Numbered from the stretch's first letter, positions 1 to 6,553 are shown. The stretch: 28,412 nucleotides of DNA from Candidatus Desantisbacteria bacterium CG1_02_38_46 (GCA_001871015.1 MNUO01000131.1:1-28412), one strand, 5' to 3'. A program made the numbers and translations. The notes: a model not told the origin generated them from the sequence alone.

Positions 1-944
1 AATGTATCATCAAGTAAATCCATATTTTTGCGCAAGCCAATAATTGTATCAATGCCAAACTTATTCTTTAATGTTGATATGTCTTCTCCTGAAATAAATC
101 CCCTGTCCAATATCAGTTTTTTCATTATTCCTTTTCCTTCTCTGTTTACAAAATCCTTTACAAGAGAGTATAATGGATGCAGAGGATTAGCCTTTCCACC
201 AATAATTCTTAATGCTACTACAGCAAAGAATTGTTTATTTCTATTTGTATGAATAATCGACACCATCTGATAGCATCTCCTCCAGATGTATTTCCCCTTT
301 TTAATTAAGGATGCATCAACCTTATCCGGATCTACTGGGTGATTGTGTTCATCAAAAAGAAGGAGAGCACTACCTTCATATTTTGGATTATTGGGGACAA
401 ATAGATATGTTGAATCTCCAATAAACATACCGTCATTATCATATCCGGTTAATTTCCTAACACACCAGTTTACTCCTCTGTTATACCAATCCATTAATAA
501 ATCCGGGGCTGTGTCTTTACAGAACTTGCGCACAAAATCCTGATCCCATGGAGTTGTGCGTGAATATTGATTTTTTTTGTTAAATCCAGGACATCGCAAT
601 TCTATTGTTTTCTTTTCCTTATCTATTTTTCTTTCTGCAATGTGTGGACCCAATGCATCAATTAGCCCACCAATTCTTACAATATATGGAAAAGAATAGA
701 AACTCTGACTTCTGTGAATGCGCAAGGATATATTTGTGCAAACTGCTGCCCAGGCTGGAACCTCCTCTTTTTTTCGTGGGGTAGGATAGATTTTACCAAG
801 ATACTGAATAATCTCTTTATCCAATAGAAATTGGAAGAATTCTCTTTCCTGGATTTCAGTGGTAATATCAACATAATCAAAGTCTCCACTTTTGAAAGAG
901 TTTATTACAAATGATTGGTTTTGTTCAAAGACAACTACACTCAT
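1..944 (-). CDS. IS transposase, DDE type (3' part beyond window)
   Basis: An uninterrupted minus-strand frame runs from ATG at 942-944 to the left edge, so the C-terminus is missing. The sequence fits a DDE transposase of the IS4/IS1634 type. A first acidic residue lies in GMFIGDSTYLFV (a beta strand followed by Asp) and a second in LILDRGFISGED. The catalytic Glu would be off the window. The start codon overlaps the stop of the upstream ORF as ATGA, so translation of the two is probably coupled. DNA strand cleavage and transfer at the element's ends is the expected role. Family assignment is by motif pattern only. Confidence 0.8.
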   Translation of the reverse strand, partial: MSVVVFEQNQSFVINSFKSGDFDYVDITTEIQEREFFQFLLDKEIIQYLGKIYPTPRKKEEVPAWAAVCTNISLRIHRSQSFYSFPYIVRIGGLIDALGPHIAERKIDKEKKTIELRCPGFNKKNQYSRTTPWDQDFVRKFCKDTAPDLLMDWYNRGVNWCVRKLTGYDNDGMFIGDSTYLFVPNNPKYEGSALLLFDEHNHPVDPDKVDASLIKKGKYIWRRCYQMVSIIHTNRNKQFFAVVALRIIGGKANPLHPLYSLVKDFVNREGKGIMKKLILDRGFISGEDISTLKNKFGIDTIIGLRKNMDLLDDT

Positions 945-1342
945 TTTCTTTTATCCTCTTTTTCCTCTATTGATGAAATAGGTAAAGTCTGTAATTCTCC
1001 AATTTTGTCCAACAGTTGTAAAATTTGCCTGCTTAATGAACGAATTTCTTTCATCCACTTACAGAAATTGCGGTAATTTCCCGTAAGAAACACTGCATTG
1101 TCTAAATCTCTCTTTGGAATATATTTATGCCTGGTAGTTGTACCATCAAAATATGTAATATACCCGTATCTTGGATGGGGTTTGGTCTGGGCAATAGCAT
1201 AAGAGGTATCACTACTATGAGGAAAAGCACGCAGGATAAGGGATGCTGGAAGCATTTTACCTATTCTCTGGCATCTCTTCTCCAGGAAATATCTATGCCT
1301 ATTCAACTTTGTAATAGCTGATTTTAGTGTCTCAATGTTCAT
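941..1342 (-). CDS. IS-associated accessory ORF (DUF6788-like)
   Basis: A basic 133-residue protein beginning MNIETLKSAITKLNRHRY, with a hydrophobic core LPASLILRAFPHS and a basic-acidic coiled C-terminal half. It resembles the small DUF6788-type proteins encoded just upstream of IS transposases; function unknown, possibly DNA binding or control of transposase expression. The ATG at 1342 is chosen over an in-frame ATG at 1402 because the latter lies inside the -35 box of the promoter at 1374-1402 and would precede the transcript. It ends in an ATGA overlap with the transposase, forming a two-gene IS operon. Confidence 0.65.
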   Translation of the reverse strand: MNIETLKSAITKLNRHRYFLEKRCQRIGKMLPASLILRAFPHSSDTSYAIAQTKPHPRYGYITYFDGTTTRHKYIPKRDLDNAVFLTGNYRNFCKWMKEIRSLSRQILQLLDKIGELQTLPISSIEEKEDKRK

Positions 1343-1372
1343 ATAACACCATATATTATATATTGGTGTTAT
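1343..1372. repeat. Inverted repeat in the IS leader
   Basis: Perfect 9-bp arms ATAACACCA (1343-1351) and TGGTGTTAT (1364-1372) around an all-AT loop, directly between the -10 box and the ATG at 1342. As RNA it would fold over the ribosome entry region; as DNA it could be an operator. Either would limit transposase expression (inference). Confidence 0.6.
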
Positions 1373-1373
1373 A

Positions 1374-1402
1374 ATTATATCACAAAAAAAGAAGAAAGTC
1401 AA
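1374..1402 (-). promoter_or_regulatory. Sigma70-type promoter of the IS operon
   Basis: On the minus strand TTGACT (1397-1402), a 17-base spacer and TATAAT (1374-1379). It reads into the accessory ORF and transposase, and predicts a start near 1367. Confidence 0.75.
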
Positions 1403-1441
1403 GTTTTCAGCGATTTTTTTTATTTTTCCGAGACTGTTTAT

Positions 1442-1459
1442 TTAGTGTCTGAATCACAG
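1442..1459 (+). repeat. Candidate IS terminal inverted repeat
   Basis: TTAGTGTCTGAATCACAG lies just outside the IS promoter. The exact reverse complement is at 4223-4240 and a near copy is at 5488-5504 in the same orientation as this one. Its position beyond the promoter of the transposase operon fits the right end of that IS. Confidence 0.55.
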
Positions 1460-1479
1460 AAATAAATTTAAAATAAATT

Positions 1480-1890
1480 TCAAATCCGGCATTTTTGTAT
1501 AATCTCTATTGCTTTTTTATTGTTATTCGATGAAAATACAAGCGAGCACACTTTCTGGTTTCCGCCAGTGGTAGCATAAATGTATTTGAGATTTATCCCT
1601 TTACTGGACAATTTCTCACTTACCTTTTCCATCGCCCCAACTTTATCTTCCAGAACAAGCAGAACTACTTCTTTTTCTTTGACAGGAAAACGCAGTGGCT
1701 TGAGTGCTTTAATTGCCTTTGAGTTATTTGAAGTCACCATCATAAAATATGCTCTTCCTTTTTCTCCGCAGGCGCATATTGCACGGATATTCACTCCAGC
1801 CGAAGCAATTGCCGAAGAAATTTTTGCCAACATCCCTTTTTTATCCTGTGCCTCAACCAACAGTTCTTTTCCCAGTGCTGCTTTTGCCAT
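1480..1890 (-). CDS. Tandem ACT-domain protein
   Basis: A 136-residue protein of two consecutive ACT folds, about residues 8-66 (ELLVEAQDKKGMLAKISSAIASAGVNI starts the first) and 74-136 (VVLLVLEDKVGAMEKVSEKLSSKGINL starts the second). Each has the beta-alpha-beta start with the Gly-loop where small ligands, often amino acids, bind. No catalytic domain is attached, so it is probably a stand-alone amino-acid-sensing regulator; the ligand cannot be told from sequence. A strong Shine-Dalgarno GGAGGTGAT precedes the ATG. It lies 55 bases downstream of tRNA-Leu with no T-rich terminator between them, so it may be read from the tRNA promoter. Confidence 0.85.
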   Translation of the reverse strand: MAKAALGKELLVEAQDKKGMLAKISSAIASAGVNIRAICACGEKGRAYFMMVTSNNSKAIKALKPLRFPVKEKEVVLLVLEDKVGAMEKVSEKLSSKGINLKYIYATTGGNQKVCSLVFSSNNNKKAIEIIQKCRI

Positions 1891-1912
1891 CTATATCACC
1901 TCCATATTATAC

Positions 1913-1929
1913 AGAGGGACTGTCCCTCT
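1913..1929. repeat. Short GGGAC/GTCCC palindrome
   Basis: AGAGGGA (1913-1919) and TCCCTCT (1923-1929) form a tight 7-bp hairpin between tRNA-Leu and the ACT gene. No T-run follows on the minus strand, so it is not a convincing terminator. The GGGACTGTCCC core recurs at 27632-27642 and, in variant form, at 2279-2308 and 28018-28036. Confidence 0.5.
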
Positions 1930-1945
1930 CATCAATTTTCGAGTA

Positions 1946-2028
1946 TGCCGGAGGAGGGAGTCGAACCCTCAAGCCCTTACGGACATTGGATTTTGAGTCC
2001 AACGCGTCTGCCATTCCGCCACTCCGGC
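1946..2028 (-). tRNA. tRNA-Leu (anticodon CAA)
   Basis: The 83-base minus-strand gene has acceptor arms GCCGGAG and CTCCGGC with discriminator A. The anticodon stem TTGGA/TCCAA carries loop CTCAAAA, giving anticodon CAA (bases 1993-1995). A T-arm GAGGG-TTCGACT-CCCTC and a long class II variable arm, as expected of tRNA-Leu, are present. The CCA end is not encoded. It reads UUG codons. Its own promoter lies at 2086-2113. Confidence 0.97.
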
Positions 2029-2085
2029 GCGATTCAAGAAACCATTGATTTTATTGCAGTTATATCAACGCAACAACTTTTATAT

Positions 2086-2113
2086 ATTATACCTCTTATC
2101 AGAAAAAAGTCAA
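2086..2113 (-). promoter_or_regulatory. Promoter of tRNA-Leu
   Basis: Minus strand TTGACT (2108-2113), 16-base spacer, TATAAT (2086-2091), about 50 bases upstream of the mature tRNA 5' end. Confidence 0.8.
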
Positions 2114-2160
2114 GAAAAAGAGGTAGAAATTTATATAGAAATCCTGATTTGAGTCGAAGG

Positions 2161-2192
2161 AAAACAGAAAAGCCGCCTAAAAATCGGCGGCT
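2161..2192 (-). terminator. Rho-independent terminator of the ars-like cluster
   Basis: On the minus strand a GC-rich 7-bp stem AGCCGCC/GGCGGCT (2186-2192 with 2171-2177) is followed by TTTTCTGTTTTCC. It lies downstream of the arsC remnant and just before the tRNA-Leu promoter, separating the two units. Confidence 0.75.
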
Positions 2193-2275
2193 AATCGCAA
2201 ATAAAATTCATTTATAAATAACACTTTCAATTTGAGTATACGGAATGGCTCCCTTTGGAATAAGTGGTACATCTT

Positions 2276-2602
2276 TTAGGGGACAGGCCACCTATTTTCA
2301 ACAGTCCCTATCACTTTTTTCACTTTTTCTTCGATTTTATCCCTCACACCTCTAAAGAATTCTATGGATTTTCCTTTCGGGTCCGGGATATCCCATTCAA
2401 TATGCTCTTTTGAGGAAACAAAAGGACATATATCCTTACAACCCATTGTGACGACAATGTCAAGTTCTTTAACGGGAAGGTCCAGAAAACCCTTGGAAGA
2501 TTGTCCTGATATGTCAATTCCCTTCTCCTGCATCACCCTTATTGCTATTTCGTCCACCATACCTGAGGGCTTTGAACCAGCGCTGTAGGCTTCTATTTGG
2601 AC
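2276..2602 (-). pseudogene. Arsenate reductase-like (low-MW phosphatase fold) remnant
   Basis: Homology to thioredoxin-type ArsC begins abruptly at VQIEAYSAGSKPSG (about 2602) and runs through DIVVTMGCKDICPF, which carries the downstream redox Cys pair, to FFRGVRDKIEEKVKK. The first 35-40 residues of the family, including the P-loop with the nucleophilic Cys (CxxNxxRS), are absent. In their place the upstream DNA encodes the permease at 2593-2994 in another frame. The C-terminus is rewritten by the palindrome at 2279-2308. Without the P-loop it cannot reduce arsenate. An internal ATG at 2560 opens a 94-codon frame, but its product would be only a fragment. The cause looks like a deletion joining permease to arsC. 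Confidence 0.7.
2279..2308. repeat. GGGGAC...GTCCC palindromic element at the arsC 3' end
   Basis: GGGGACAGGCCACC, then TATTTTC, then AACAGTCCC: an imperfect palindrome with GGGAC/GTCCC ends. Read on the minus strand it supplies the last residues (GTVENRWPVP) and stop codon of the arsC remnant. Similar GGGAC/GTCCC palindromes are known in many bacterial genomes with RAYT-type transposases; no such transposase is in this window. Confidence 0.55.
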
Positions 2603-2994
2603 TCGAACATAATCATCGGTATCTTTATTGCAGACCAGGAACAGAGGAATATCACTGCATTGAAGACACTTGCTCCTTTATTCAACAGGAACACTGCAAT
2701 TGGGAAGGCAACATACAACGGACCTGCAGCAGCAGTACCTGTAAGAATTGCGATGCCTGCACCTTTCACTCCGGATCTTTCGCCCAGCGTTTTCTCAACG
2801 ATTTTCCTCGGAACCCAGGTATCCAGCAAGCCGAGCAGAATAAGAATGGGCGGAAGGATTGATAACACTTCTATTAAATATTGCGCTGAGATACGGGAAA
2901 TATTACTTGCCCTATCCGGCATAAAAGGATACAATACCATTATCAAAACTATGAGAATTATCAAGAGCCCGTATTGCCTGAGTATTTTTTTCAT
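2593..2994 (-). CDS. Permease half (DUF318/ArsP-like), C-terminus cut short
   Basis: A 133-residue membrane protein with a signal-anchor-like first helix (LLIILIVLIMVLYPF), then ILPPILILLGLLDTWVP and the family signature GTAAAGPLYVAFPIAVFLLNKGA, followed by WSAIKIPMIMFE. Relatives continue for a further helix of about 25 residues; here a stop follows FESK where the arsC remnant begins. It probably belonged to a multi-subunit permease exporting a metal(loid) or organoarsenical. The ATG overlaps the upstream permease stop (ATGA). A missing last helix may make it non-functional; whether it is expressed is unknown. Confidence 0.65.
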   Translation of the reverse strand: MKKILRQYGLLIILIVLIMVLYPFMPDRASNISRISAQYLIEVLSILPPILILLGLLDTWVPRKIVEKTLGERSGVKGAGIAILTGTAAAGPLYVAFPIAVFLLNKGASVFNAVIFLCSWSAIKIPMIMFESK

Positions 2995-3368
2995 TTAAGC
3001 ACACTCCCCATTATGAGTGCTATAAGCAATGCAAACCCGAAACTTAAGAGATTACGCCACAGGGTAAATTTCTTTCCGAGTAGTTTTGATTCCATGGGAG
3101 CAGTGACGATTCCAACCATAACCAAAGTGGTTATAAACGCTGCAATTGAAGTTATGCCGGCGCCTCCCTGCAAAAGCGAGCCGCTTAAGGGTACGGCTAT
3201 GAAATGAGGAACAAGCAATATTGAACCGAATATTGCCGCGATAATCACACCCAAGAAACCTGCTTTTTTACCGATAATATTTGCAATCACGGGACCGGGA
3301 ACAAATGTAAGCAGGAAGCCGATTACAACAATAATGGTCAGGATGAATGGCAGGACCTGAATAAAGAA
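2991..3368 (-). pseudogene. Permease, C-terminal part of a second family member
   Basis: From about residue FFIQVLPFILTIIVV onward this frame encodes a DUF318-type permease half with TFVPGPVIANIIGKKAGFLGV, GSILLVPHFIAVPL, AAFITTLVMVGIVTAPME and a final helix LLSFGFALLIALIMG. Upstream of 3368 the same frame is only an out-of-frame reading of the permease at 3268-3651, so its own N-terminal helix and start are missing. A short stretch (about 3346-3368) encodes plausible family residues in both frames, placing a deletion junction there. Apparent loss of the gene start makes it a pseudogene unless the join is an assembly error. Confidence 0.65.
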
Positions 3369-3651
3369 AGGCGATTGCCGGACCAAGCCCTGCGCCCAGA
3401 TTGTATATTCCCGCAAATAAAGGAAGCACTGTGCAGGAACAGACTGCAAGTATCGTACCGGACACAGATGCTACCCCGTACGACAAGACCTTGTTCGTTT
3501 TGGCTCCGAAATACCGCATAACCGATGCCTGCGAAACAAAAACCGATATAGCGCCTGCTATAAAAAAAGCAGGGATAAGGCAGGTAAGTACGTGCGCGGA
3601 AAGATATTCAACAAGCGCCAAAAAACCTGCATACATAAGTTTTTCAAACAT
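3268..3651 (-). pseudogene. Permease, N-terminal part (DUF318 family)
   Basis: Starts MFEKLMYAGFLALVEYL after a good Shine-Dalgarno (GGGGGG). It shows a helix LIPAFFIAGAISVFVS, the YFGAKTNKVLSYGVASVSG segment and the family motif AVCSCTVLPLFAGIYNLGAGLGPAIAFLYSGPAI (residues 69-102). The family then has Asn and two more helices, but here the frame shifts into nonsense (HPDHYCCNRL) and stops. The Cys-Ser-Cys motif is typical of metal(loid) permeases of this group. It is the first gene after arsR, consistent with a metal-responsive efflux operon that has decayed. Confidence 0.7.
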
Positions 3652-3673
3652 ATATCCCCCCTGTTTACATTTG

Positions 3674-3687
3674 TATATTTAAATACC
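3674..3687. promoter_or_regulatory. Candidate ArsR operator, distal copy
   Basis: TATATTTAAATACC in the arsR-permease gap, identical to 4153-4166 at the arsR promoter. The shared 14-mer contains the palindrome TATTTAAATA. Operator role is inference from position. Confidence 0.4.
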
Positions 3688-3716
3688 CACATATTAGTGA
3701 TAAAAAAATAAAAGTA

Positions 3717-4067
3717 TTACCTGCAAACCTTTACTTTACTCAATTTGACTGCCTTTTTCAATCTCCTGGCATCCTCAATAATAATATCTTCGTCTTCAAG
3801 CCATTTGTCAAGAAGAGCGCTTATTGCCTTGTGGTATTGGTTAACCTTATCTTTATTGATTGAATAGTGCACCCAGAGTCCCTGCCTCCTGTCCACAACG
3901 AATCCAGCATTTTTAAGAATACCGAGATTTCTTGAGGCGCGTGTCTGTGAAATATCCAGCGCCTGCATTATCTTACATACGCAAAGTTCCCTGCCCTGAA
4001 GGAGTTTTAGCATTCTCAATCTTATGGGATCTGACAGGGCTTTAAAAACTTTCACAATGTCTCTCAT
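3717..4067 (-). CDS. arsR: ArsR/SmtB-family metalloregulator
   Basis: A 116-residue winged-helix repressor. FKALSDPIRLRMLKLL forms the first helices. ELCVCKIMQALDISQTRASRNLGILKNAGFV is the helix-turn-helix, with the CVC metal(loid)-binding pair (C29, C31) typical of As(III)/Sb(III) sensors, and a further Cys sits near the C-terminus (C115). Binding of metal should release DNA and open the downstream permease genes. The ATG at 4067 is preferred because GAGG lies 5 bases upstream; a TTG 18 bases further up is in frame but lacks a ribosome site. Promoter and candidate operator are at 4174-4201 and 4153-4166. Confidence 0.88.
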   Translation of the reverse strand: MRDIVKVFKALSDPIRLRMLKLLQGRELCVCKIMQALDISQTRASRNLGILKNAGFVVDRRQGLWVHYSINKDKVNQYHKAISALLDKWLEDEDIIIEDARRLKKAVKLSKVKVCR

Positions 4068-4152
4068 TTTTCCTCTTTTGACCAATCCGCGACTTTAGTC
4101 TCTATAAGTCCCGATGGAATTTCTTATGAACAGAGTCCTTCAATAATATCCT

Positions 4153-4166
4153 TATATTTAAATACC
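4153..4166. promoter_or_regulatory. Candidate ArsR operator at the promoter
   Basis: Exact copy of the 14-mer at 3674-3687, located just downstream of the -10 box of the arsR promoter, where a bound repressor would block initiation. ArsR proteins usually autoregulate this way. Confidence 0.45.
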
Positions 4167-4173
4167 TGTATAT

Positions 4174-4201
4174 GTTATACCATAAAAAATACATTTGTCA
4201 A
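4174..4201 (-). promoter_or_regulatory. Promoter of the arsR-permease operon
   Basis: Minus strand TTGACA (4196-4201), 16-base spacer, TATAAC (4174-4179), about 107 bases upstream of the arsR start. Confidence 0.7.
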
Positions 4202-4222
4202 GTTTTCGCATTAAATCATCAC

Positions 4223-4240
4223 CTGTGATTCAGACACTAA
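4223..4240 (-). repeat. Candidate terminal inverted repeat, left end of a 1.3-kb unit
   Basis: CTGTGATTCAGACACTAA is the exact reverse complement of 1442-1459 and pairs, with two differences, with 5488-5504. The pair 4223/5504 points inward around a transposase remnant and the toxin-antitoxin genes. Confidence 0.5.
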
Positions 4241-4433
4241 GACCAAAAAATGAAAAAATTCGTTAGAAGCCCCAGATTCTTTTTAAGGAACACAAGTAAG
4301 GTTATTTATCCTCTCTTGGAATGAGTGCTTAAATTAGAAAAAAACAAGAAAAAGGGATAGTAATATCCTGAAGGAAGAAAGAGGGGGTCATTTTTCAATT
4401 ATAATTTCCAAGGTAAAAGTAATCTCAAGGCCT

Positions 4434-4629
4434 ATTCCTCCTGACAAAAACTTAGAGATTATATTCTGCTTATCCCAGGATAGTGAAGAAAGACGGGACA
4501 ATAAAGGTTAAGGGAAGATCATGGAAGATAGAACAATTTCCTGGAGGGGAAGTAACTGTTTGCCTAGTTCCTAAAGAGAAATTTACAGTTCTAAAAGACG
4601 AACAGAAAATCGGGGAATTTTACCTTTAG
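4434..4629 (+). pseudogene. Transposase C-terminal remnant
   Basis: The gene-poor stretch 4241-4664 holds, on the plus strand, PPDKNLEIIFCLSQ, then after a one-base frame change KDGTIKVKGRSWKIE, then a stretch VCLVPKEKFTVLKD and IGEFYL before TAG at 4627. The pattern, a Leu-x-x-Ile-Phe-Cys strand, a KDGTIKVKGR strand and a small beta-barrel-like end, resembles the C-terminal domain of IS transposases/integrases of the ISNCY sort. There is no start and no catalytic domain, so it is a decayed end. The rest of this interval (4241-4433, 4630-4664) shows nothing recognisable. Confidence 0.4.
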
Positions 4630-4664
4630 GTAATTGATGCAAAAGTAACATTGGATAAAAACCC

Positions 4665-5081
4665 TTATGGCAAAAAATGCTGCTTAATCTCGGAGAGAAA
4701 TTTATCAGGACTGACAATTTTAATCCCCTTGTATTCTTTTATATTTTTCAAATGGGGATCTCCAGTAACAATGTAGTGTGCTGCACCAGAAATTGCACAC
4801 TCTATAATCTTATTATCACTGGGATCATCTTTTACTATTTCTAGCTTAATTTTATGTTCTATGAAATCGCAATAGTGAAATAATAAGTTCACCTCATCTT
4901 CTATACGATCCTGTGGAAGTGTAAATTTATCACTAAGTTTATTGATTAATTCTGCAAGAATTTCTGCAGAAAGAATAAGGCGGTATTTACCCTCAAAGCC
5001 ACCTTTAATTACTTGATAGGGTTTTCCTTTCCAGAAAATAGAAGAAATTAAAATGTTGGTATCCGGAACTACTCTAATCAT
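4665..5081 (-). CDS. PIN-domain toxin (putative RNase)
   Basis: A 138-residue PIN protein of the 'putative toxin, PIN family' type. The N-terminal strand VVPDTNILISSIF has the first catalytic Asp, SAEILAEL the Glu, DDPSDNKIIECA the third acidic residue and YIVTGDPHL the fourth. These chelate Mg2+/Mn2+ in VapC-like ribonucleases. The ATG at 5081 gives the usual MIRVVxDTN start and overlaps the antitoxin stop by 8 bases; an in-frame ATG at 5093 is possible. Overlap with an AbrB-type gene marks it as the toxin of a type II pair. Confidence 0.85.
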   Translation of the reverse strand: MIRVVPDTNILISSIFWKGKPYQVIKGGFEGKYRLILSAEILAELINKLSDKFTLPQDRIEDEVNLLFHYCDFIEHKIKLEIVKDDPSDNKIIECAISGAAHYIVTGDPHLKNIKEYKGIKIVSPDKFLSEIKQHFLP

Positions 5082-5316
5082 CTTCAAGGACATCTTTAGG
5101 TTTTATTCCTCTCTTCTTGGCAAATTCAACTCCCCACTCAGTTAATTTTTCAAAATTGCTTAGGGTAGGAAGCTCCATCTTCTTTAAAATTATAGTATCC
5201 CCGCTCTTAAAAAGGATGTATCTTGCTCCTTTCTTCAACCCCACTTGTCTCCCTATTTTGGCAGGAAGAACAATCTGCTCTGCAGAAAGCATGGCCACCA
5301 TCTCTTCTGTCGCCAT
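5074..5316 (-). CDS. AbrB/MazE-type antitoxin
   Basis: An 80-residue protein with a SpoVT/AbrB swapped-hairpin DNA-binding domain (about residues 12-52: QIVLPAKIGRQVGLKKGARYILFKSGDTIILKK) and a C-terminal tail (FEKLTEWGVEFAKKRGIKPKDVLEDD) suited to wrapping the toxin. It should neutralise the downstream PIN protein and repress its own promoter. An excellent Shine-Dalgarno AAGGAGGTGA precedes the ATG at 5316. It overlaps the toxin gene. Confidence 0.85.
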   Translation of the reverse strand: MATEEMVAMLSAEQIVLPAKIGRQVGLKKGARYILFKSGDTIILKKMELPTLSNFEKLTEWGVEFAKKRGIKPKDVLEDD

Positions 5317-5405
5317 TCCCTCACCTCCTTACAACGAATTAGTTAAATCTATTTTTATTATAAACTACCCATTACCTTTATTCCCTTCTTTCTTTCCTGA
5401 TATAT

Positions 5406-5433
5406 ATTCTACACAAAATTAAATTTTTGTCAA
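5406..5433 (-). promoter_or_regulatory. Promoter of the toxin-antitoxin pair
   Basis: Minus strand TTGACA (5428-5433), 16-base spacer, TAGAAT (5406-5411), 90 bases upstream of the antitoxin start. Confidence 0.6.
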
Positions 5434-5487
5434 TGAAAAAGTATTTATTTTTTCGCTTCGGGCAGGTTTTTCGAGGAATTGACCCCT

Positions 5488-5504
5488 TATGTCTGAATTA
5501 CAGA
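5488..5504 (+). repeat. Candidate terminal inverted repeat, right end of the 1.3-kb unit
   Basis: TTATGTCTGAATTACAG resembles 1442-1459 (one missing base and one C-to-T change) and is the inverted partner of 4223-4240. It ends only 4 bases from the stop of the aldolase gene. Confidence 0.45.
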
Positions 5505-5508
5505 GATT

Positions 5509-6360
5509 TTATGAGCGCCCTGCTGCTCCAGTGATAAGTATCCATTTTTCTACTACTCTTGCTAAGTCATTCATCGCTTCAACCTGAGCTGCAGGAACCC
5601 AGAGATTCTTCCCGGCATTCCACTGGCTGAGAAGTGATTCTCTTACCACCTTAAGCAACTCACTTGCCACATTGACTTTTGCAATTCCCAGGGATATTGC
5701 TTTCTTTATATCCTGTTCGGGCGTACCTGAACCACCGTGCAGCACAAGAGGAATCCTGACCTTTGAATTAATCTTTGCAAGCAGGTCAAATTCAAATTGC
5801 GGGAGTTTGGTATAAATACCATGGGCATTCCCAATCGAAACAGCAAGAGCATCCACGCCTGTCTGTTTAGCATACTGTAAAGCTTGTTCCGGGTCAGTCA
5901 GGGAAGAGAAATACCCGCCTTCTTTTGTAACTTTATCAAGAAACCCAACCGAGCCTATTTCTCCTTCAACACTAATTCCTGAGGGATGAGCCATTTCTAC
6001 TACCTGGCGGAGTGCCTTTGCATTCTCTTCAAATGGTCTTGTGGAATAATCTAACATTACAGAAGTATATTTTGCAGAAATGCAGGACTTTACCATATCA
6101 ATAGAATTTCCATGGTCAAGATGCAAAGCAGCCTGAACATCATATTGTCCGATTAGATTATAAGCTATTGCTGACGAAATCCCTGGCTCAACCAGAGGAA
6201 ATTCGCCGGGCCCGTTCATCAATATAACAGGAGCTTTAAGTTTTTCAGCAACTTCAATAACTTTTTGTATTGTTTCAGCGCTCCATACACAAAACGACGG
6301 CACTGCATAACCCTCTTTATATGCTTTTATCAAAAGTTCTTTCATCGGCACAAGCGGCAT
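5509..6360 (-). CDS. Class II ketose-bisphosphate aldolase
   Basis: A 283-residue TIM-barrel aldolase of the FbaA/GatY/KbaY group, which splits or forms ketose (bis)phosphates using Zn2+. Visible are HLDHG (80-84; Asp82 is the likely proton donor, His83 a zinc ligand), the EGEIG motif (132-136), GNAHG with a zinc His (180), LHGGSG (208-212) with the third His and the phosphate loop, and IAKVNVAS. The substrate cannot be assigned. Shine-Dalgarno AAGGAT precedes the ATG. It follows the RuBisCO-like stub by 10 bases, so the two were one operon, perhaps for a sugar-phosphate or nucleoside salvage route. Its upstream partner is now destroyed. Confidence 0.88.
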   Translation of the reverse strand: MPLVPMKELLIKAYKEGYAVPSFCVWSAETIQKVIEVAEKLKAPVILMNGPGEFPLVEPGISSAIAYNLIGQYDVQAALHLDHGNSIDMVKSCISAKYTSVMLDYSTRPFEENAKALRQVVEMAHPSGISVEGEIGSVGFLDKVTKEGGYFSSLTDPEQALQYAKQTGVDALAVSIGNAHGIYTKLPQFEFDLLAKINSKVRIPLVLHGGSGTPEQDIKKAISLGIAKVNVASELLKVVRESLLSQWNAGKNLWVPAAQVEAMNDLARVVEKWILITGAAGRS

Positions 6361-6370
6361 TTTATCCTTT

Positions 6371-6550
6371 TTACTTCAGAGCGCGCAACAATGCTCTGCC
6401 TGAACTACCCATCCCGAGTGCGTGCTTCTTCAATTTTTCCACTTCTGTAATCTTATGTTTTTTGTAAGCCTGGTATGCTAAAATCAGTGCTTTAACTCCA
6501 GCCGATGGTCCATCAGGATGACTGTAAACAGAAGTTCCAGCAGGGATTCT
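6371..6550 (-). pseudogene. C-terminal stub of a RuBisCO large-chain-like protein
   Basis: Between the methyltransferase stop and the aldolase an open frame without a start encodes 59 residues. It opens IPAGTSVYSHPDGPSAGVKA and continues through ALILAYQAYKKHKI to MGSSGRALLRALK. The GG/GT-x-x-x-HPDGP-x-AG-x-(K/R)(A/S)L segment matches the phosphate-binding C-terminal end of the RuBisCO barrel (forms III/IV). A stop lies immediately upstream at 6551-6553, only 3 bases or fewer from the R-M cluster, so the gene was cut when that DNA arrived or by rearrangement. The N-terminal 300 or more residues are not in the window. Form cannot be decided from the stub. Confidence 0.6.
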
Positions 6551-6553
6551 TTA

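Noticed and set aside
941-1402. ATG 1402 as start of the IS accessory ORF
   Set aside because: It lies inside the -35 box of the promoter that drives the gene, so it would not be transcribed.
1906-1911. TATAAT upstream of the ACT gene as a promoter
   Set aside because: It lies about 15 bases before the ATG, overlaps the leader into the ribosome site, and has no -35 box.
2542-2998. Plus-strand open frames across the permease/arsC region
   Set aside because: They are antisense readings of permease genes; no ribosome sites or family matches.
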